Shown: positions 27,117 through 36,088 of the stretch, in pieces
Layout: every line of letters starts with the position of its first letter
Position numbering within the stretch: position 1 is the first letter of the stretch
Assembly: GCF_014199325.1 (NCBI RefSeq)
Contig: NZ_JACIJJ010000004.1
Span: forward strand, 124,001-188,000
DNA: 64,000 nucleotides
Source of the DNA: Sphingomonas yantingensis
GTDB lineage: Bacteria; Pseudomonadota; Alphaproteobacteria; Sphingomonadales; Sphingomonadaceae
Direction: 5' to 3'
Notes under the pieces: model-generated
Database searches by the model: none
What the model was told of the DNA's origin: nothing
Seen by the model: the letters and a program-made list of their open reading frames with translations, nothing else
Position numbers and translations under genes: made by a program

Positions 27117-27859
27117 TCCGGCTGTTCCACGTCAGCGACCTGCATTTCGGGGCGGAGGATCGCACCGCACTCGACTGGTTCGCGCGGATCGTCGCCGACG
27201 AAAAGCCCGACGCAATCCTGATGACCGGCGACCTGACACAGCGCGCGCGTGCGAGCGAATTTGCCGAGGCGGCCGAGTGGCTCGAATCGCTCGACCGCCC
27301 GACGACGGTGGAGGTCGGCAATCACGACCTGCCTGTCTACAATCCGATCCAGCGGCTGTTCCTGCCCTATCGCCGGTACAAGACGCTGGAGCAAATGATC
27401 GAGCGGCCGCTGGAGGTCAGGGGCGTGACGATCGCGCCGCTCAGGACCACCGCGCGGTTCCAGTTTCGGCTCGACTGGTCGAAGGGCTTCGTGACGCCGC
27501 AGCGGCTGGCGCACACCGTCCGGCTGGTCGAATCGGCACCCACCGATGACCTCGTCTTCGTCACCGCGCATCACCCGCTGATCGAGGCCGGCACCCGGAC
27601 CGAGGCGCGCACGCACGGCGGCGAAGGGGCACTCCGGTCGCTGGCGAAGGCCGGCGCGCATGCGGTGCTGACCGGCCATGTCCATGATCCGTTCGATGTG
27701 GCGCACGAGGTCGAGGGCCGAACCGTCCGCCTGATCGGCGCTGGCACACTGTCGGAACGCGTGCGCGAGACGCGGCCCTCGTTCAACGAAATTCGGGTCG
27801 ACGGACGGTCGTTCGAGACCGTCGCGCGGGTAATGGACGGGCCGGACCGGCGGGTTTGA
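27113..27859 (+). CDS. Calcineurin-like metallophosphoesterase
   Basis: A 248-residue cytoplasmic phosphoesterase with all family metal motifs in order: VSDLHFG, MTGDLTQ, VGNHD, TAHHPLIE and TGHVHDPF. The start overlaps the lipid-kinase stop (ATGA). Similar genes beside lipid kinases occur in other alphaproteobacteria; the substrate (phospholipid, UDP-sugar or cyclic nucleotide) cannot be told from the sequence. A related motif set in CpdA-type cAMP phosphodiesterases makes that an alternative. Confidence 0.88.
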   Translation: MIRLFHVSDLHFGAEDRTALDWFARIVADEKPDAILMTGDLTQRARASEFAEAAEWLESLDRPTTVEVGNHDLPVYNPIQRLFLPYRRYKTLEQMIERPLEVRGVTIAPLRTTARFQFRLDWSKGFVTPQRLAHTVRLVESAPTDDLVFVTAHHPLIEAGTRTEARTHGGEGALRSLAKAGAHAVLTGHVHDPFDVAHEVEGRTVRLIGAGTLSERVRETRPSFNEIRVDGRSFETVARVMDGPDRRV

Positions 27860-27905
27860 CGCGGAGCCTCTTTCCCCTGTCGGTGCAGGATGGCATCCGA
27901 TCGGC

Positions 27906-28580
27906 ATGCGCACCCGAATAAAGATCTGCTGCATCGCGTCGCCAGACGAAGCGAGGATGGCCATCAACGCCGGTGCCGATGCGCTCGGTCTGGTCGCGCG
28001 CATGCCGTCTGGGCCGGGACCCATCGCCGATGAATTGATCGCGAGCATTGCCGCGATGGTGCCGCCGCCGGTCTCGACATTCCTGCTGACGTCGGAAACG
28101 CGCGCGGCCGACATCGCCGACCATATCGGCGCGACCAATCCGACGACGGTGCAGATCGTTTCACATATCGACCCCGCCGAGTCGCTCAGACTTGCGCGAC
28201 TGGCGCCGCATGTCCGACGGGTGCAGGTGATCCATGTCGAGGGGGAGGACGCGCTCGACCTGATCCCTCGCTACAGCCCTCATGTTCATGCCTTCCTGCT
28301 CGATTCGGGTCGCCCGGGCGCAGTCGTGCCGGAATTGGGCGGGACCGGCAGGGCGCACGACTGGGCAATCAGCGCCAGGTTCGTGCAGGCCAGCAAGCGG
28401 CCCGTCTTTCTCGCGGGTGGCCTGAACCCGAGCAATGTCGGCGACGCGATCCGACAGGTTCGCCCCTACGCTCTCGATCTTTGCTCCGGCGTGCGTAGCG
28501 ACGGCGTGCTGGATCAGGAAAAGCTGGCAAGCTTTGTCGAGGCGGTGCGGATCGCGGATGCCGCGACTTCGCCCACTTAA
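27906..28580 (+). CDS. Phosphoribosylanthranilate isomerase-like protein, outside a trp cluster
   Basis: TIM-barrel isomerase of the TrpF family (tryptophan synthesis, Amadori rearrangement). The 224 residues have KICC at the start with Cys8 in place for the general base, the acid Asp133 in LLDSG, GGTGRAHDW (145-153), and phosphate-binding FLAGGLNPSNV and SGVRSDG. Usual TrpF reads KICGxT, so this is a divergent member. It is not linked to trpB/trpA here, so it may be a second copy or the only one. The stop shares TTAA with the convergent methyltransferase. Confidence 0.78.
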   Translation: MRTRIKICCIASPDEARMAINAGADALGLVARMPSGPGPIADELIASIAAMVPPPVSTFLLTSETRAADIADHIGATNPTTVQIVSHIDPAESLRLARLAPHVRRVQVIHVEGEDALDLIPRYSPHVHAFLLDSGRPGAVVPELGGTGRAHDWAISARFVQASKRPVFLAGGLNPSNVGDAIRQVRPYALDLCSGVRSDGVLDQEKLASFVEAVRIADAATSPT

Positions 28581-29326
28581 CGAAGCCGCCGGCCGATCAG
28601 CGTCCCCTTCGTCCCGCCAAGCTCCAGCCCGAAATCGAACTGCGGCCATTTGCGCCGCCAGCGCGCGGCGATCACGCGCTCGCCGGGGCGCGCGCCGTCG
28701 TCGAGCATGATCGCGCCGCCGACCGAGATGCGGTCGAACAGCACCTCCGCCGCGCCGCGCACGAAGGGGTGGAGCGTCCAGGGCGGGCCGTCGATCAGCA
28801 AGAGGTCGATCCGGTCGGGCAGGTCGCTGACGTCGTACCAGAGCGCCGGCCAACCCGCGGGCGCGGGGATCAGTGGCGAGGCGCGCATGTCGGCGTCGAG
28901 GCCGTGCTCGTGCAGCCAGTCGCGCGTCGCCGCGACGAAATCGCCGTGTTGGTCGAGGCTGACGAGCCGCCCGCCGCCATGCAGTTGCAACGCGCGCGCG
29001 ACGATCAGGCTGGAGGCACCGGCGCCGAGTTCGACGACGACCTGCGGCCGCTTCGCCTCGATCTCGTCGACGACGAGGTGTAGTAGGCCGGTATCCGCCT
29101 TCCAGCTGCCCAGATTGGGGAGCGCGTCGGGCGCGAGGTCGAGGCGTTGGAGCAGCGCCGCCTTCTGCGCCTTTCGTCCGCCCGACAGGCTCTTGGCCAG
29201 CCATGGCCACTGGATCGCGCCCCAGAGGAAGGTGAAGGCGCGGTCGGATAGCGTCCGGCGCCAGTCCTCCGGCCCCAGTTGAACGTCGTTGCGGGAGAGG
29301 AACCCCGTTACCTCGCGCGTGGTCAT
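28577..29326 (-). CDS. Class I SAM-dependent methyltransferase
   Basis: A 249-residue cytoplasmic protein with a Rossmann methyltransferase fold: SAM motif VVVELGAGASS (96-106), the acidic VSLDQHGDF, and LLLIDGPPW in the motif IV position. It resembles the Methyltransf_24 group that acts on small molecules, sugars or lipids, but the substrate is unknown. No membrane helices and no operon partner on this strand. Confidence 0.72.
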   Translation of the reverse strand: MTTREVTGFLSRNDVQLGPEDWRRTLSDRAFTFLWGAIQWPWLAKSLSGGRKAQKAALLQRLDLAPDALPNLGSWKADTGLLHLVVDEIEAKRPQVVVELGAGASSLIVARALQLHGGGRLVSLDQHGDFVAATRDWLHEHGLDADMRASPLIPAPAGWPALWYDVSDLPDRIDLLLIDGPPWTLHPFVRGAAEVLFDRISVGGAIMLDDGARPGERVIAARWRRKWPQFDFGLELGGTKGTLIGRRLR

Positions 29327-29408
29327 CGCGCATCGCTCAAGCGGTTGGTACGGTTCCGGTCAAGCGCCGTGCGACCAAAGCCCGTGGCCACACGGCCAAG
29401 CACGCACG

Positions 29409-29437
29409 AAAAAGGGCGGCCCGTGGCCGGACCGCCC
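29409..29437 (-). terminator. Intrinsic terminator of rplM-rpsI
   Basis: GGGCGG (29414-29419) pairs with CCGCCC (29432-29437). On the minus strand the stem is followed by five T residues (AAAAA at 29409-29413 on plus), 20 bases past the rpsI stop. Confidence 0.8.
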
Positions 29438-29459
29438 CCTTCGTTCGATCGAGAACCGA

Positions 29460-30002
29460 TCAGCGCTTCGAGAACTGGAAGCTGCGGCGGGCCTTCGCCT
29501 TGCCGTACTTCTTGCGCTCGACGGCGCGCGGGTCGCGGGTCAGGAAGCCCGCGGCCTTGACCGGCGGACGCAGCGCCGGCTCGTAGCGGGTCAGCGCCTG
29601 CGCGATGCCGTGCTTGACCGCGCCGGCCTGGCCAGACAGGCCACCGCCCTTGACGGTGCAGACGACGTCGTATTGGCCCTCGCGCTCGGCGACCTGGAAC
29701 ACCTGGTTCATGACGAGACGCAGCGTCGGACGCGCGAAATAGACTTCCGAATCACGGCCATTGACCGTGATCTTGCCCGAGCCGGGCTTCAGCCACACGC
29801 GGGCGACGGCATCCTTGCGGCGGCCGGTCGCATAGGCGCGGCCATAGGCGTCGATTTCCTGCGCACGCAGCGGCGTAGTCGGCACCTGCGGCTGAACGGG
29901 GGCGGCGCCCTCGTTACCCTCGGCGGCGGGCGTCTCGCCCGACTGCGGCTGGCCCTGAGCGATCGAGGCCAGGTCGGACAGGGACTGGCGGTTGTCGGAC
30001 AT
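29460..30002 (-). CDS. rpsI: 30S ribosomal protein S9
   Basis: Component of the small ribosomal subunit head; its C-terminal tail touches P-site tRNA. The 180-residue product has the S9 core from [19 protein letters not shown], the [17 protein letters not shown] segment and the basic end RRSFQFSKR. The N-terminal ~50 residues are a Gln/Ala/Pro-rich extension common in alphaproteobacteria. The start overlaps the rplM stop by one base (TAATG). Confidence 0.98.
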   Translation of the reverse strand: MSDNRQSLSDLASIAQGQPQSGETPAAEGNEGAAPVQPQVPTTPLRAQEIDAYGRAYATGRRKDAVARVWLKPGSGKITVNGRDSEVYFARPTLRLVMNQVFQVAEREGQYDVVCTVKGGGLSGQAGAVKHGIAQALTRYEPALRPPVKAAGFLTRDPRAVERKKYGKAKARRSFQFSKR

Positions 30003-30481
30003 TATGCGCCCACCTTGTTCTTGCGGTTCATGCCCGCGATGTCGAGCACTTCGGGGTTCTGCGCGGTGTGCGGATGCTCCGCGCCCTTGTAGATGCGAAG
30101 GTTGCGCATCTGCTCGCGGCCGAGGGGGCCGCGCGGGATCATGCGCTCGATCGCCTTTTCCAGCACGCGCTCGGGGAAGCGGCCGTCCAGCACCTTGGCC
30201 GCGGTCACTTCCTTGATGCCGCCGGCATAGCCGGTGTGCTTGTAATAGGTCTTCTGCGCCAGCTTCTTGCCGGTGAACCGCACCTTGTCCGCGTTGATGA
30301 CGATGACATTGTCACCGCAATCGACGTGCGGGGTGAAGCTCGTCTTGTGCTTGCCGCGCAGGACATTGGCGATGATCGTCGCCGCGCGACCGACCACCAG
30401 GCCGTCGGCGTCAACGATGTGCCACTTCTTTTCCACCTCTGCCGGCTTCACCGACTTGGTGGTCTTCATGAGCGCCTTCAT
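30002..30481 (-). CDS. rplM: 50S ribosomal protein L13
   Basis: Early-assembling large-subunit protein that also binds its own leader mRNA in other bacteria. ATG 30481 starts a 159-residue protein ([27 protein letters not shown]), preferred to an upstream in-frame start that lies within the promoter. Signature [16 protein letters not shown] and [19 protein letters not shown] are intact. It forms the conserved rplM-rpsI operon. Confidence 0.98.
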   Translation of the reverse strand: MKALMKTTKSVKPAEVEKKWHIVDADGLVVGRAATIIANVLRGKHKTSFTPHVDCGDNVIVINADKVRFTGKKLAQKTYYKHTGYAGGIKEVTAAKVLDGRFPERVLEKAIERMIPRGPLGREQMRNLRIYKGAEHPHTAQNPEVLDIAGMNRKNKVGA

Positions 30482-30549
30482 GGCTCTTCGACCTTTATGG
30501 GTAGAGGAATACCGTACGCCGCCCATCGTCGGGCGTCGTGCTGGCGCGC

Positions 30550-30578
30550 TCAATGTCGCGCCGCCCCCACAAAGTCAA
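30550..30578 (-). promoter_or_regulatory. Candidate promoter of rplM-rpsI
   Basis: On the minus strand TTGACT (30578-30573) is followed after 17 bases by CATTGA (30555-30550), about 70 bases before the rplM start. The -35 box is a near-consensus vegetative element; the -10 is weak, as is usual in sphingomonads. It overlaps the last bases of the upstream gene. Confidence 0.5.
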
Positions 30579-31399
30579 GGTTCGCGGCGGGTTTCCTGAC
30601 GGGTATTGGAATACCGTAAGGTCGAGGTCATGTCGCGGGAAAGGGCGACGGTGCCGTCGGCAAGCCGCGTGACCACCCGCTCGCGACGTACGTCGAGCAG
30701 GCCGGTCGCGGGGTCGATGCGCGTCGTCCGTTCAATCGAACTCGTCGCACCGGCAGGCTGGCCGAGCGGTCCTGCAGCCTTCAGCGTGATTTCCAGACGG
30801 TCGCCGAGCCGCGTCGCCATGCGCGTGCCGGGCAGCATCGCCGGCTTTGCCCCGGCGGCGATCGGCGCAGCGGGCAGGTCGATCGGCTCGGCGGGGAAGG
30901 GGCCTTCGCCCGCCGCACGCGCCTCGATCGCATCGCCGATCAGGCCGCGGAGCATCCCGAGCCGCGCCGCGGCGGGCAGCGCCTCCAGCGGCGCAGCGGC
31001 GCGCTCGCCCACCGTCGTGCGCATCGCCGCGACGAAGCGGGCCCAGACGGCGTCAATCGAATCCACGCTGGTGACGGTGCCGGCCGCGTCGAGTCGATAA
31101 ACGATCGGCTGCGCCAGCGTCGCCGCCATCGCGCGGGCAAAGGCGTCGCCGGGCGCATCGACGCTCGCCCCGCCATGCGTCAGCGTCGCGCGCCAGCCCG
31201 GCCCGTCGCGCTCGAACACGATGCGGCGCGCGGAGCGATAGTGCTTCTCGGGCTTGCCCGCCTCGGTCTGACGATGGTCGATGTCGAGCGTGAGCACGAC
31301 GCCCGGCGGTGGCGCGAACACGGGCGTGCCGGCCTGTACCAGCAGCGCCGTGACCAGCCACTCAGCGATCAAGCGACTGCTCGATCCAGCGGGCGCCAT
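30575..31399 (-). CDS. Hypothetical exported protein
   Basis: A 274-residue protein of unknown function. The N-terminus (LIAEWLVTALLVQAGTPVFA) could be a signal peptide. The rest looks like beta-rich periplasmic domains (VVLTLDIDHRQTEAGKPEKHYRS, STLRYSNTRQ near the end) with a mid Ala-rich helical part. The start ATG 31399 overlaps cutA by 38 bases; a later TTG inside LIAEWL is possible. It follows ctaA and cutA on the same strand, but is not a known heme-copper factor. Confidence 0.62.
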   Translation of the reverse strand: MAPAGSSSRLIAEWLVTALLVQAGTPVFAPPPGVVLTLDIDHRQTEAGKPEKHYRSARRIVFERDGPGWRATLTHGGASVDAPGDAFARAMAATLAQPIVYRLDAAGTVTSVDSIDAVWARFVAAMRTTVGERAAAPLEALPAAARLGMLRGLIGDAIEARAAGEGPFPAEPIDLPAAPIAAGAKPAMLPGTRMATRLGDRLEITLKAAGPLGQPAGATSSIERTTRIDPATGLLDVRRERVVTRLADGTVALSRDMTSTLRYSNTRQETRREP

Positions 31400-31679
31400 C
31401 CTCGGTCGTGGCCGCGGGCCACAATTCGATCATCGGCAGATCGTAACTGTGCAGCTCCACGAGCCGCTCGCGCAACGCGAGTGCCTTTTCCATGCTCGTT
31501 TTGAACAGGACGGGGGTCTCGACCTCGGTCTCGACCGCGTCCTTCCAGAAGAACACCGACGTGCACGACGCCATGACGTTGGCACAGGCGGCCAGCCCCT
31601 CCTCGACGAGGATGCGGGCGACCGATTCGGCCTCATCCGCGGTGCCGAACGTGGTCTGGAGGAGCGCGATGTCGCTCAT
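31362..31679 (-). CDS. cutA: Divalent cation tolerance protein CutA
   Basis: A small trimeric cytoplasmic protein linked to copper tolerance, with a ferredoxin-like (PII-like) fold. The 105 residues include the signatures LVEEGLAACANV and SVFFWKDAVETEVE, plus HSYDLPMI. The start overlaps the ctaA stop (ATGA), so it is coupled with heme A synthase. Confidence 0.93.
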   Translation of the reverse strand: MSDIALLQTTFGTADEAESVARILVEEGLAACANVMASCTSVFFWKDAVETEVETPVLFKTSMEKALALRERLVELHSYDLPMIELWPAATTEDGARWIEQSLDR

Positions 31680-32710
31680 GCGCGGCGCCCCGCGGCATGC
31701 GCACCCGCGGCGGCGGCGGCGACGAGCAGCGCGCCGACGATCTGGTGGGTCAGCGCCGGCTCGAACCGGACACCCGACATGACCGTCGCGATGCCGAGCA
31801 GGATCTGGATGCCGACCGCGACGTGGATCGCGATCGAGGCGCGGCGATCGCCCGCGCGCTTGGCAGCGCGCGCGAGGAGCATCATCGCGGCAAAGGCGGC
31901 GAACGCCCACCAGCGATGGATGAAGTGGATCGCGAACGGATCGTCGAGCGCGTCGCTCCACGCCGCCTGCGGTACGACGCGGCCGTTCATCAGCGGCCAC
32001 TCATGCGTGACGAGCCCGGCATTGAGCCCGGCGGTGAACGCACCGAACATGATCTGCACCGCCAGCACGCCAAGCGCGAGCAGCGGCAGCGGCTTAAGCC
32101 GCGACGGCTTCGCCGCCGGATCACGGGCCAGCGCCGACAGGTCGCGCGCGGTCCAGACCAGCCCGCCGAGGATGAAGAGCGCGAGACACAGATGCGCCGC
32201 CAACCGGTAATGGCTGACGTCGGTCCGGTCGACGAGGCCCGAGGCGACCATCCACCAGCCGACCGCCCCCTGCGCGCCGCCAAGCGCGAGCAGCGCGACG
32301 AGCCGCGGGCCGTAACCCGCCGGAATCTGCCGCCGCACCGCGAACCACAACAGCGGGAACGCGAAGGCAAGCCCGATCAGCCGCCCGAGCAGCCGGTGCG
32401 CCCATTCCCAGAAATAGATGAACTTGAAGTCGGACAGGCTCATGCCCGCATTGATCTCGCGATATTCGGGCGTCGCCTGATACTTGGCGAACTCGGCCTG
32501 CCAGTCGGCGGCATTGAGCGGCGGGATGGCACCCGAGACAGGCTTCCATTCGGTGATTGACAGGCCCGATTCGGTCAGGCGGGTGATACCCCCCACCGCG
32601 ACCATCAGCAGGATGAGCGCCGCGACGGCGTAAAGCCAGACGGCGATGGCGCGCGGCCGGGCACGCGGGGCGGCAACCGGTGGCGAGAGCGAGGCGGCGA
32701 GCGTCGACAT
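31676..32710 (-). CDS. ctaA: Heme A synthase (COX15/CtaA)
   Basis: Oxidises the methyl group of heme O to the formyl of heme A for aa3-type cytochrome oxidase, in the inner membrane. The 344-residue product has about eight membrane helices with paired histidines: FWEWAHRLLGR, SHYRLAAHL, LVTHEWPLMNGRVVP and FIHRWWAFAAF. The GGITRLTESGLSITEWKPV loop is diagnostic of the COX15 type without the cysteine pair of the Bacillus form. Followed by cutA. Confidence 0.95.
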   Translation of the reverse strand: MSTLAASLSPPVAAPRARPRAIAVWLYAVAALILLMVAVGGITRLTESGLSITEWKPVSGAIPPLNAADWQAEFAKYQATPEYREINAGMSLSDFKFIYFWEWAHRLLGRLIGLAFAFPLLWFAVRRQIPAGYGPRLVALLALGGAQGAVGWWMVASGLVDRTDVSHYRLAAHLCLALFILGGLVWTARDLSALARDPAAKPSRLKPLPLLALGVLAVQIMFGAFTAGLNAGLVTHEWPLMNGRVVPQAAWSDALDDPFAIHFIHRWWAFAAFAAMMLLARAAKRAGDRRASIAIHVAVGIQILLGIATVMSGVRFEPALTHQIVGALLVAAAAAGAHAAGRRA

Positions 32711-32833
32711 GATGCCGCGCTCAATACGCGCGCGCCGCGCGATCGTCGATGGGACAGATTGTCCGCGATGTGCACGACGGGCAAATCAGGATGTGATGTT
32801 GTAACCTCGTGTCAAAGTCTCTATCTGGCTGCT

Positions 32834-33223
32834 GTGGCCAACAACTCCGCCTCTTCGCCTGCGCCTCGCGGCCGGCTCGATCGCGTCGCAATCGCGCTGT
32901 CGGCGCTGTGCCTCGCGCATTGCCTGGCGAGCGCGGTGGTGCTGGCGCTGTTCGCGTCGCTTGCCGGGCCGCTGCTCGACGACCGGGTGCACGAGGTTGG
33001 GCTCGGCATCGCCGTCATCCTCGGCGCGGTGGCACTCGGGCGTGGGCTGCGCACGCATGGCCAGCGGTTGCCGCTCATCGTGGGGTCGGCAGGCCTCGTG
33101 CTGATGGCGCTCGACATCCTCCTGCCGCACGGGCCGGGCGAAGTGGGCGCGACCGTCGCCGGCGTCACGCTGCTCGCGATCGGCCACGTGCTCAACCAGC
33201 GTGCGGCCCGCGCCGCGGCCTGA
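32834..33223 (+). CDS. MerC domain membrane protein
   Basis: A 129-residue inner-membrane protein with four hydrophobic segments and the metal-site motif CLAHC (26-30). MerC homologues transport mercuric or other soft metal ions; here a Fur/Zur gene follows 38 bases later, suggesting zinc. A GTG at 32834 (VANNSASSPAPRG) is chosen because a good promoter-like stretch lies at 32794-32815 and family members start there; ATG 32768 or TTG 32759 would add a Cys-rich leader. No strong ribosome site is seen before the GTG. Confidence 0.7.
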   Translation: MANNSASSPAPRGRLDRVAIALSALCLAHCLASAVVLALFASLAGPLLDDRVHEVGLGIAVILGAVALGRGLRTHGQRLPLIVGSAGLVLMALDILLPHGPGEVGATVAGVTLLAIGHVLNQRAARAAA

Positions 33224-33261
33224 CGCTTGCCGCGCGGGTTCCGCGTGCTTAAGTCCCGACC

Positions 33262-33741
33262 ATGGCCCAGGCATCGATCTCCCACCGCCACCACGACGAC
33301 CGCGGGGAGGCGCTGACCGTCGCCGCGCGCACCACGCTGGAGGAGGCGGGCGAACAGTGGACGCCGATGCGCGCTAGCGTGTTCGAGGTGCTGGCCCGGT
33401 TCGAGAAGCCCGCCAGCGCCTATGACATTGCCGAGGCGGTGTCACAGGAAGTCGGCCGGCGCGTCGCCGCCAACAGCGTCTATCGCATCCTCGACCTGTT
33501 CGTTGCCGCCGACCTCGCTCGGCGGGTCGAAAGCGTGAACGCCTATGTCGCGAACACGCATCCGGGGTGCCTGCACGATTGCATCTTCCTGGTCTGCGAC
33601 AAATGCGGGGAGGCGTCGCACCTCGATGCCGATCGCGTGACGTCGATGGTGCGTGAGGTCGCGGACGAGCGCGGGTTCGTCGCGCGCCGGCCGATCGTCG
33701 AGGTTCGTGGCTTGTGCGCGGAGTGCGCCGCGCAAGCCTGA
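33262..33741 (+). CDS. Fur family transcriptional regulator, probably Zur
   Basis: A 159-residue metal-dependent repressor. The winged helix (RASVFEVLARFEKPASAYDIAEAVS, VYRILDLFVAADLARRVE) is followed by the regulatory site HPGCLHDCIFLVCDKCGEAS and the terminal CAEC pair, forming the structural zinc site of Cys4 type. Loss of the usual Fe-sensing pattern and the linkage to a MerC-like transporter point to zinc sensing, as in other alphaproteobacterial Zur proteins. Confidence 0.85.
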   Translation: MAQASISHRHHDDRGEALTVAARTTLEEAGEQWTPMRASVFEVLARFEKPASAYDIAEAVSQEVGRRVAANSVYRILDLFVAADLARRVESVNAYVANTHPGCLHDCIFLVCDKCGEASHLDADRVTSMVREVADERGFVARRPIVEVRGLCAECAAQA

Positions 33742-33806
33742 ATCACGGGCCAAAGTCGGCAAGCGGAACAATCGACAGGGTGTGTCCGATACGTTAGACC
33801 CGGCGA

Positions 33807-35729
33807 ATGTCACAATCGCCCGACACGCCGCTGCTCGACACGGTCAGCACGCCCGCCGACCTTCGCCGCCTGAAACCCGCCCAGCTTCGCCAGCTTGCCG
33901 ACGAACTGCGGACCGAGACGATCTCTGCGGTCGGCACGACGGGCGGGCATCTGGGCTCGGGCCTCGGCGTCGTCGAGCTGACCACGGCGATCCATTACGT
34001 CTTCAACACCCCCGACGATCGGCTGATCTGGGACGTCGGGCACCAATGTTATCCGCACAAGATCCTGACCGGACGGCGCGATCGCATCCGCACGCTGCGC
34101 ACCGGCGGCGGCCTCTCGGGCTTCACCAAGCGGACCGAGAGCGAATACGATCCCTTCGGCGCGGCGCACAGCTCGACCTCGATCTCGGCGGCGCTCGGTT
34201 TCGCCGTCGCCAACAAGCTGACCGGCGCGCCGGGCAAGGCGATCGCGGTGATCGGCGACGGCGCGATGTCGGCGGGCATGGCCTATGAGGCGATGAACAA
34301 TGCCGAACAGGCGGGCAATCGCCTGGTCGTCATCCTCAACGACAACGATATGTCGATCGCGCCGCCGGTGGGCGGGCTGTCGGCCTATCTCAGCCGGATC
34401 GTGTCGAGCCGCGAGTTCCTGGGCCTGCGCGAGACGCTAAAGAAGTTCGCGCGAAAGCTCCCGCGTCCGATCCACAGCGCCGCCAAGAAGACCGACGAGT
34501 TCGCCCGCGGCATGACGATGGGCGGCACGCTGTTCGAGGAACTGGGCTTCTATTATGTCGGCCCGATCGACGGCCACAATCTCGATCACCTGATCCCGGT
34601 GCTCGAGAATGTCCGCGATGCGGAGGAGGGGCCGATCCTCGTCCATGTCGTCACCAAGAAGGGCAAGGGATACGCGCCCGCAGAGAAGGCGGCGGACAAG
34701 TATCACGGCGTCCAGAAGTTCGACGTCATCACCGGCGCGCAGGCCAAGGCGCCGCCGGGACCGCCGTCCTATCAGAACGTGTTCGGCGAGACGCTGGCCA
34801 AGCTCGCCGAGAGCGATGAACGCATCTGCGCGATCACCGCGGCGATGCCGTCGGGCACCGGTGTGGACAAGTTCGCTCAGGCGCATCCGACGCGCGCGTT
34901 CGACGTGGGGATCGCCGAGCAGCATGCCGTGACCTTCGCCGCGGGCCTCGCCGCGCAGGGGATGCGGCCGTTCTGTGCGATTTATTCGACCTTCCTTCAG
35001 CGTGCCTATGACCAGGTCGTGCACGACGTGGCGATCCAGAACCTGCCCGTCCGCTTCGCGATCGACCGCGCCGGGCTGGTGGGGGCCGATGGCGCGACGC
35101 ATGCGGGCAGCTTCGACGTGACGTATCTGGCGTCGCTCCCCAATTTCGTCGTGATGGCGGCGGCGGACGAGGCCGAGCTCGCGCACATGACCTATACCGC
35201 TGCCGAGCATGACTGCGGCCCGATCGCGGTCCGCTACCCGCGCGGCAACGGCACCGGTGTCGAGATGCCCGCGGTCCTCCAGAAGCTCGAGATCGGCAAG
35301 GGTCGCGTCGTGCGAGAGGGCAAGTCCGTGGCGATCCTGTCGCTCGGCACCCGCCTGGGCGAGGCGCTGAAGGCTGCCGACGCGCTGGAGGCCAAGGGGC
35401 TGTCGACGACCGTCGCCGACCTGCGCTTCGCAAAGCCGCTGGACGAGGCGCTGATCCGTCGCCTGCTTGCGACCCATGAGGTCGCCGTGACGATCGAGGA
35501 GAACGCGATCGGTGGTCTGGGCGCGCATGTCCTGACGATGGCGAGCGATCAGGGGCTTATCGACGCGGGGTTGAAGCTGCGCACGATGCGCCTGCCCGAC
35601 CGTTTCCAGGATCACGATAAGCCTGAGCTCCAGTATGACGAGGCGGGTCTCAACTCCGCGCATATCGTCGATACGGTGCTTAAGGCGCTTCGCCACAACA
35701 GCGAGGGTCTGGCCGACGCACGCGCCTGA
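33807..35729 (+). CDS. dxs: 1-deoxy-D-xylulose-5-phosphate synthase
   Basis: TPP-dependent condensation of pyruvate and glyceraldehyde 3-phosphate, first step of the MEP isoprenoid pathway that feeds carotenoids and ubiquinone. The 640-residue product has the N-terminal [29 protein letters not shown], the TPP motif [17 protein letters not shown], and transketolase motifs [17 protein letters not shown] and [15 protein letters not shown]. It is followed by two REP-like copies. Confidence 0.97.
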   Translation: MSQSPDTPLLDTVSTPADLRRLKPAQLRQLADELRTETISAVGTTGGHLGSGLGVVELTTAIHYVFNTPDDRLIWDVGHQCYPHKILTGRRDRIRTLRTGGGLSGFTKRTESEYDPFGAAHSSTSISAALGFAVANKLTGAPGKAIAVIGDGAMSAGMAYEAMNNAEQAGNRLVVILNDNDMSIAPPVGGLSAYLSRIVSSREFLGLRETLKKFARKLPRPIHSAAKKTDEFARGMTMGGTLFEELGFYYVGPIDGHNLDHLIPVLENVRDAEEGPILVHVVTKKGKGYAPAEKAADKYHGVQKFDVITGAQAKAPPGPPSYQNVFGETLAKLAESDERICAITAAMPSGTGVDKFAQAHPTRAFDVGIAEQHAVTFAAGLAAQGMRPFCAIYSTFLQRAYDQVVHDVAIQNLPVRFAIDRAGLVGADGATHAGSFDVTYLASLPNFVVMAAADEAELAHMTYTAAEHDCGPIAVRYPRGNGTGVEMPAVLQKLEIGKGRVVREGKSVAILSLGTRLGEALKAADALEAKGLSTTVADLRFAKPLDEALIRRLLATHEVAVTIEENAIGGLGAHVLTMASDQGLIDAGLKLRTMRLPDRFQDHDKPELQYDEAGLNSAHIVDTVLKALRHNSEGLADARA

Positions 35730-35743
35730 TCGCTCGACGAACC

Positions 35744-35838
35744 AAGAAGCGGGATCCCGGATCAAGTCCGGAATGACAAGGGTCAGGAGTGTCGTGTCCC
35801 AATATCGTCGCCCGGACTTGACCGAGGGTGCCGCTTCT
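35744..35838. repeat. REP-like palindromic element, copies 2 and 3 in inverted arrangement
   Basis: Bases 35744-35777 are the reverse complement of 17114-17147 with one difference (GTCATTCC instead of GTCATCCC). Bases 35807-35838 are a more diverged copy in the opposite orientation (GCCCGGACTTGACCGAGGG, then GCCGCTTCT). The unit lies just after dxs. Confidence 0.75.
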
Positions 35839-35934
35839 CCCTTCTTCAAAGGCGTCGTTTCAACACCTTGACCGGCGATACGAATATCCGTTGCTAGCGA
35901 ATCAGGGTTAATTCGTGCCCGGTCCGTTTACGCC

Positions 35935-35963
35935 CCGATCTTCACAACCCGTGTGAAGATCGG
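35935..35963 (+). promoter_or_regulatory. Perfect 12-bp hairpin upstream of the TonB receptor
   Basis: CCGATCTTCACA (35935-35946) pairs exactly with TGTGAAGATCGG (35952-35963) over a five-base loop ACCCG. It is 126 bases before the receptor start. No T-run follows, so a regulatory RNA or protein site is as likely as a dxs terminator. The rest of the 359-base gap (35730-36088) holds the REP copies and no gene. Confidence 0.5.
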
Positions 35964-36088
35964 CCTGCGTCATCAAACCACAATACTCTGCCGTCCACCG
36001 TCATCGCGGCGTCATCACCGTGCCGCGCGGGCTTCATCGAGCACGCGCAACGCGGCCCCCGACAACGATCGACTAAGGGGGTCACGAC

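Noticed and set aside
34437..35849. 470-codon minus frame opposite dxs
   Set aside because: Antisense shadow of a clear dxs gene; no motif or ribosome site.
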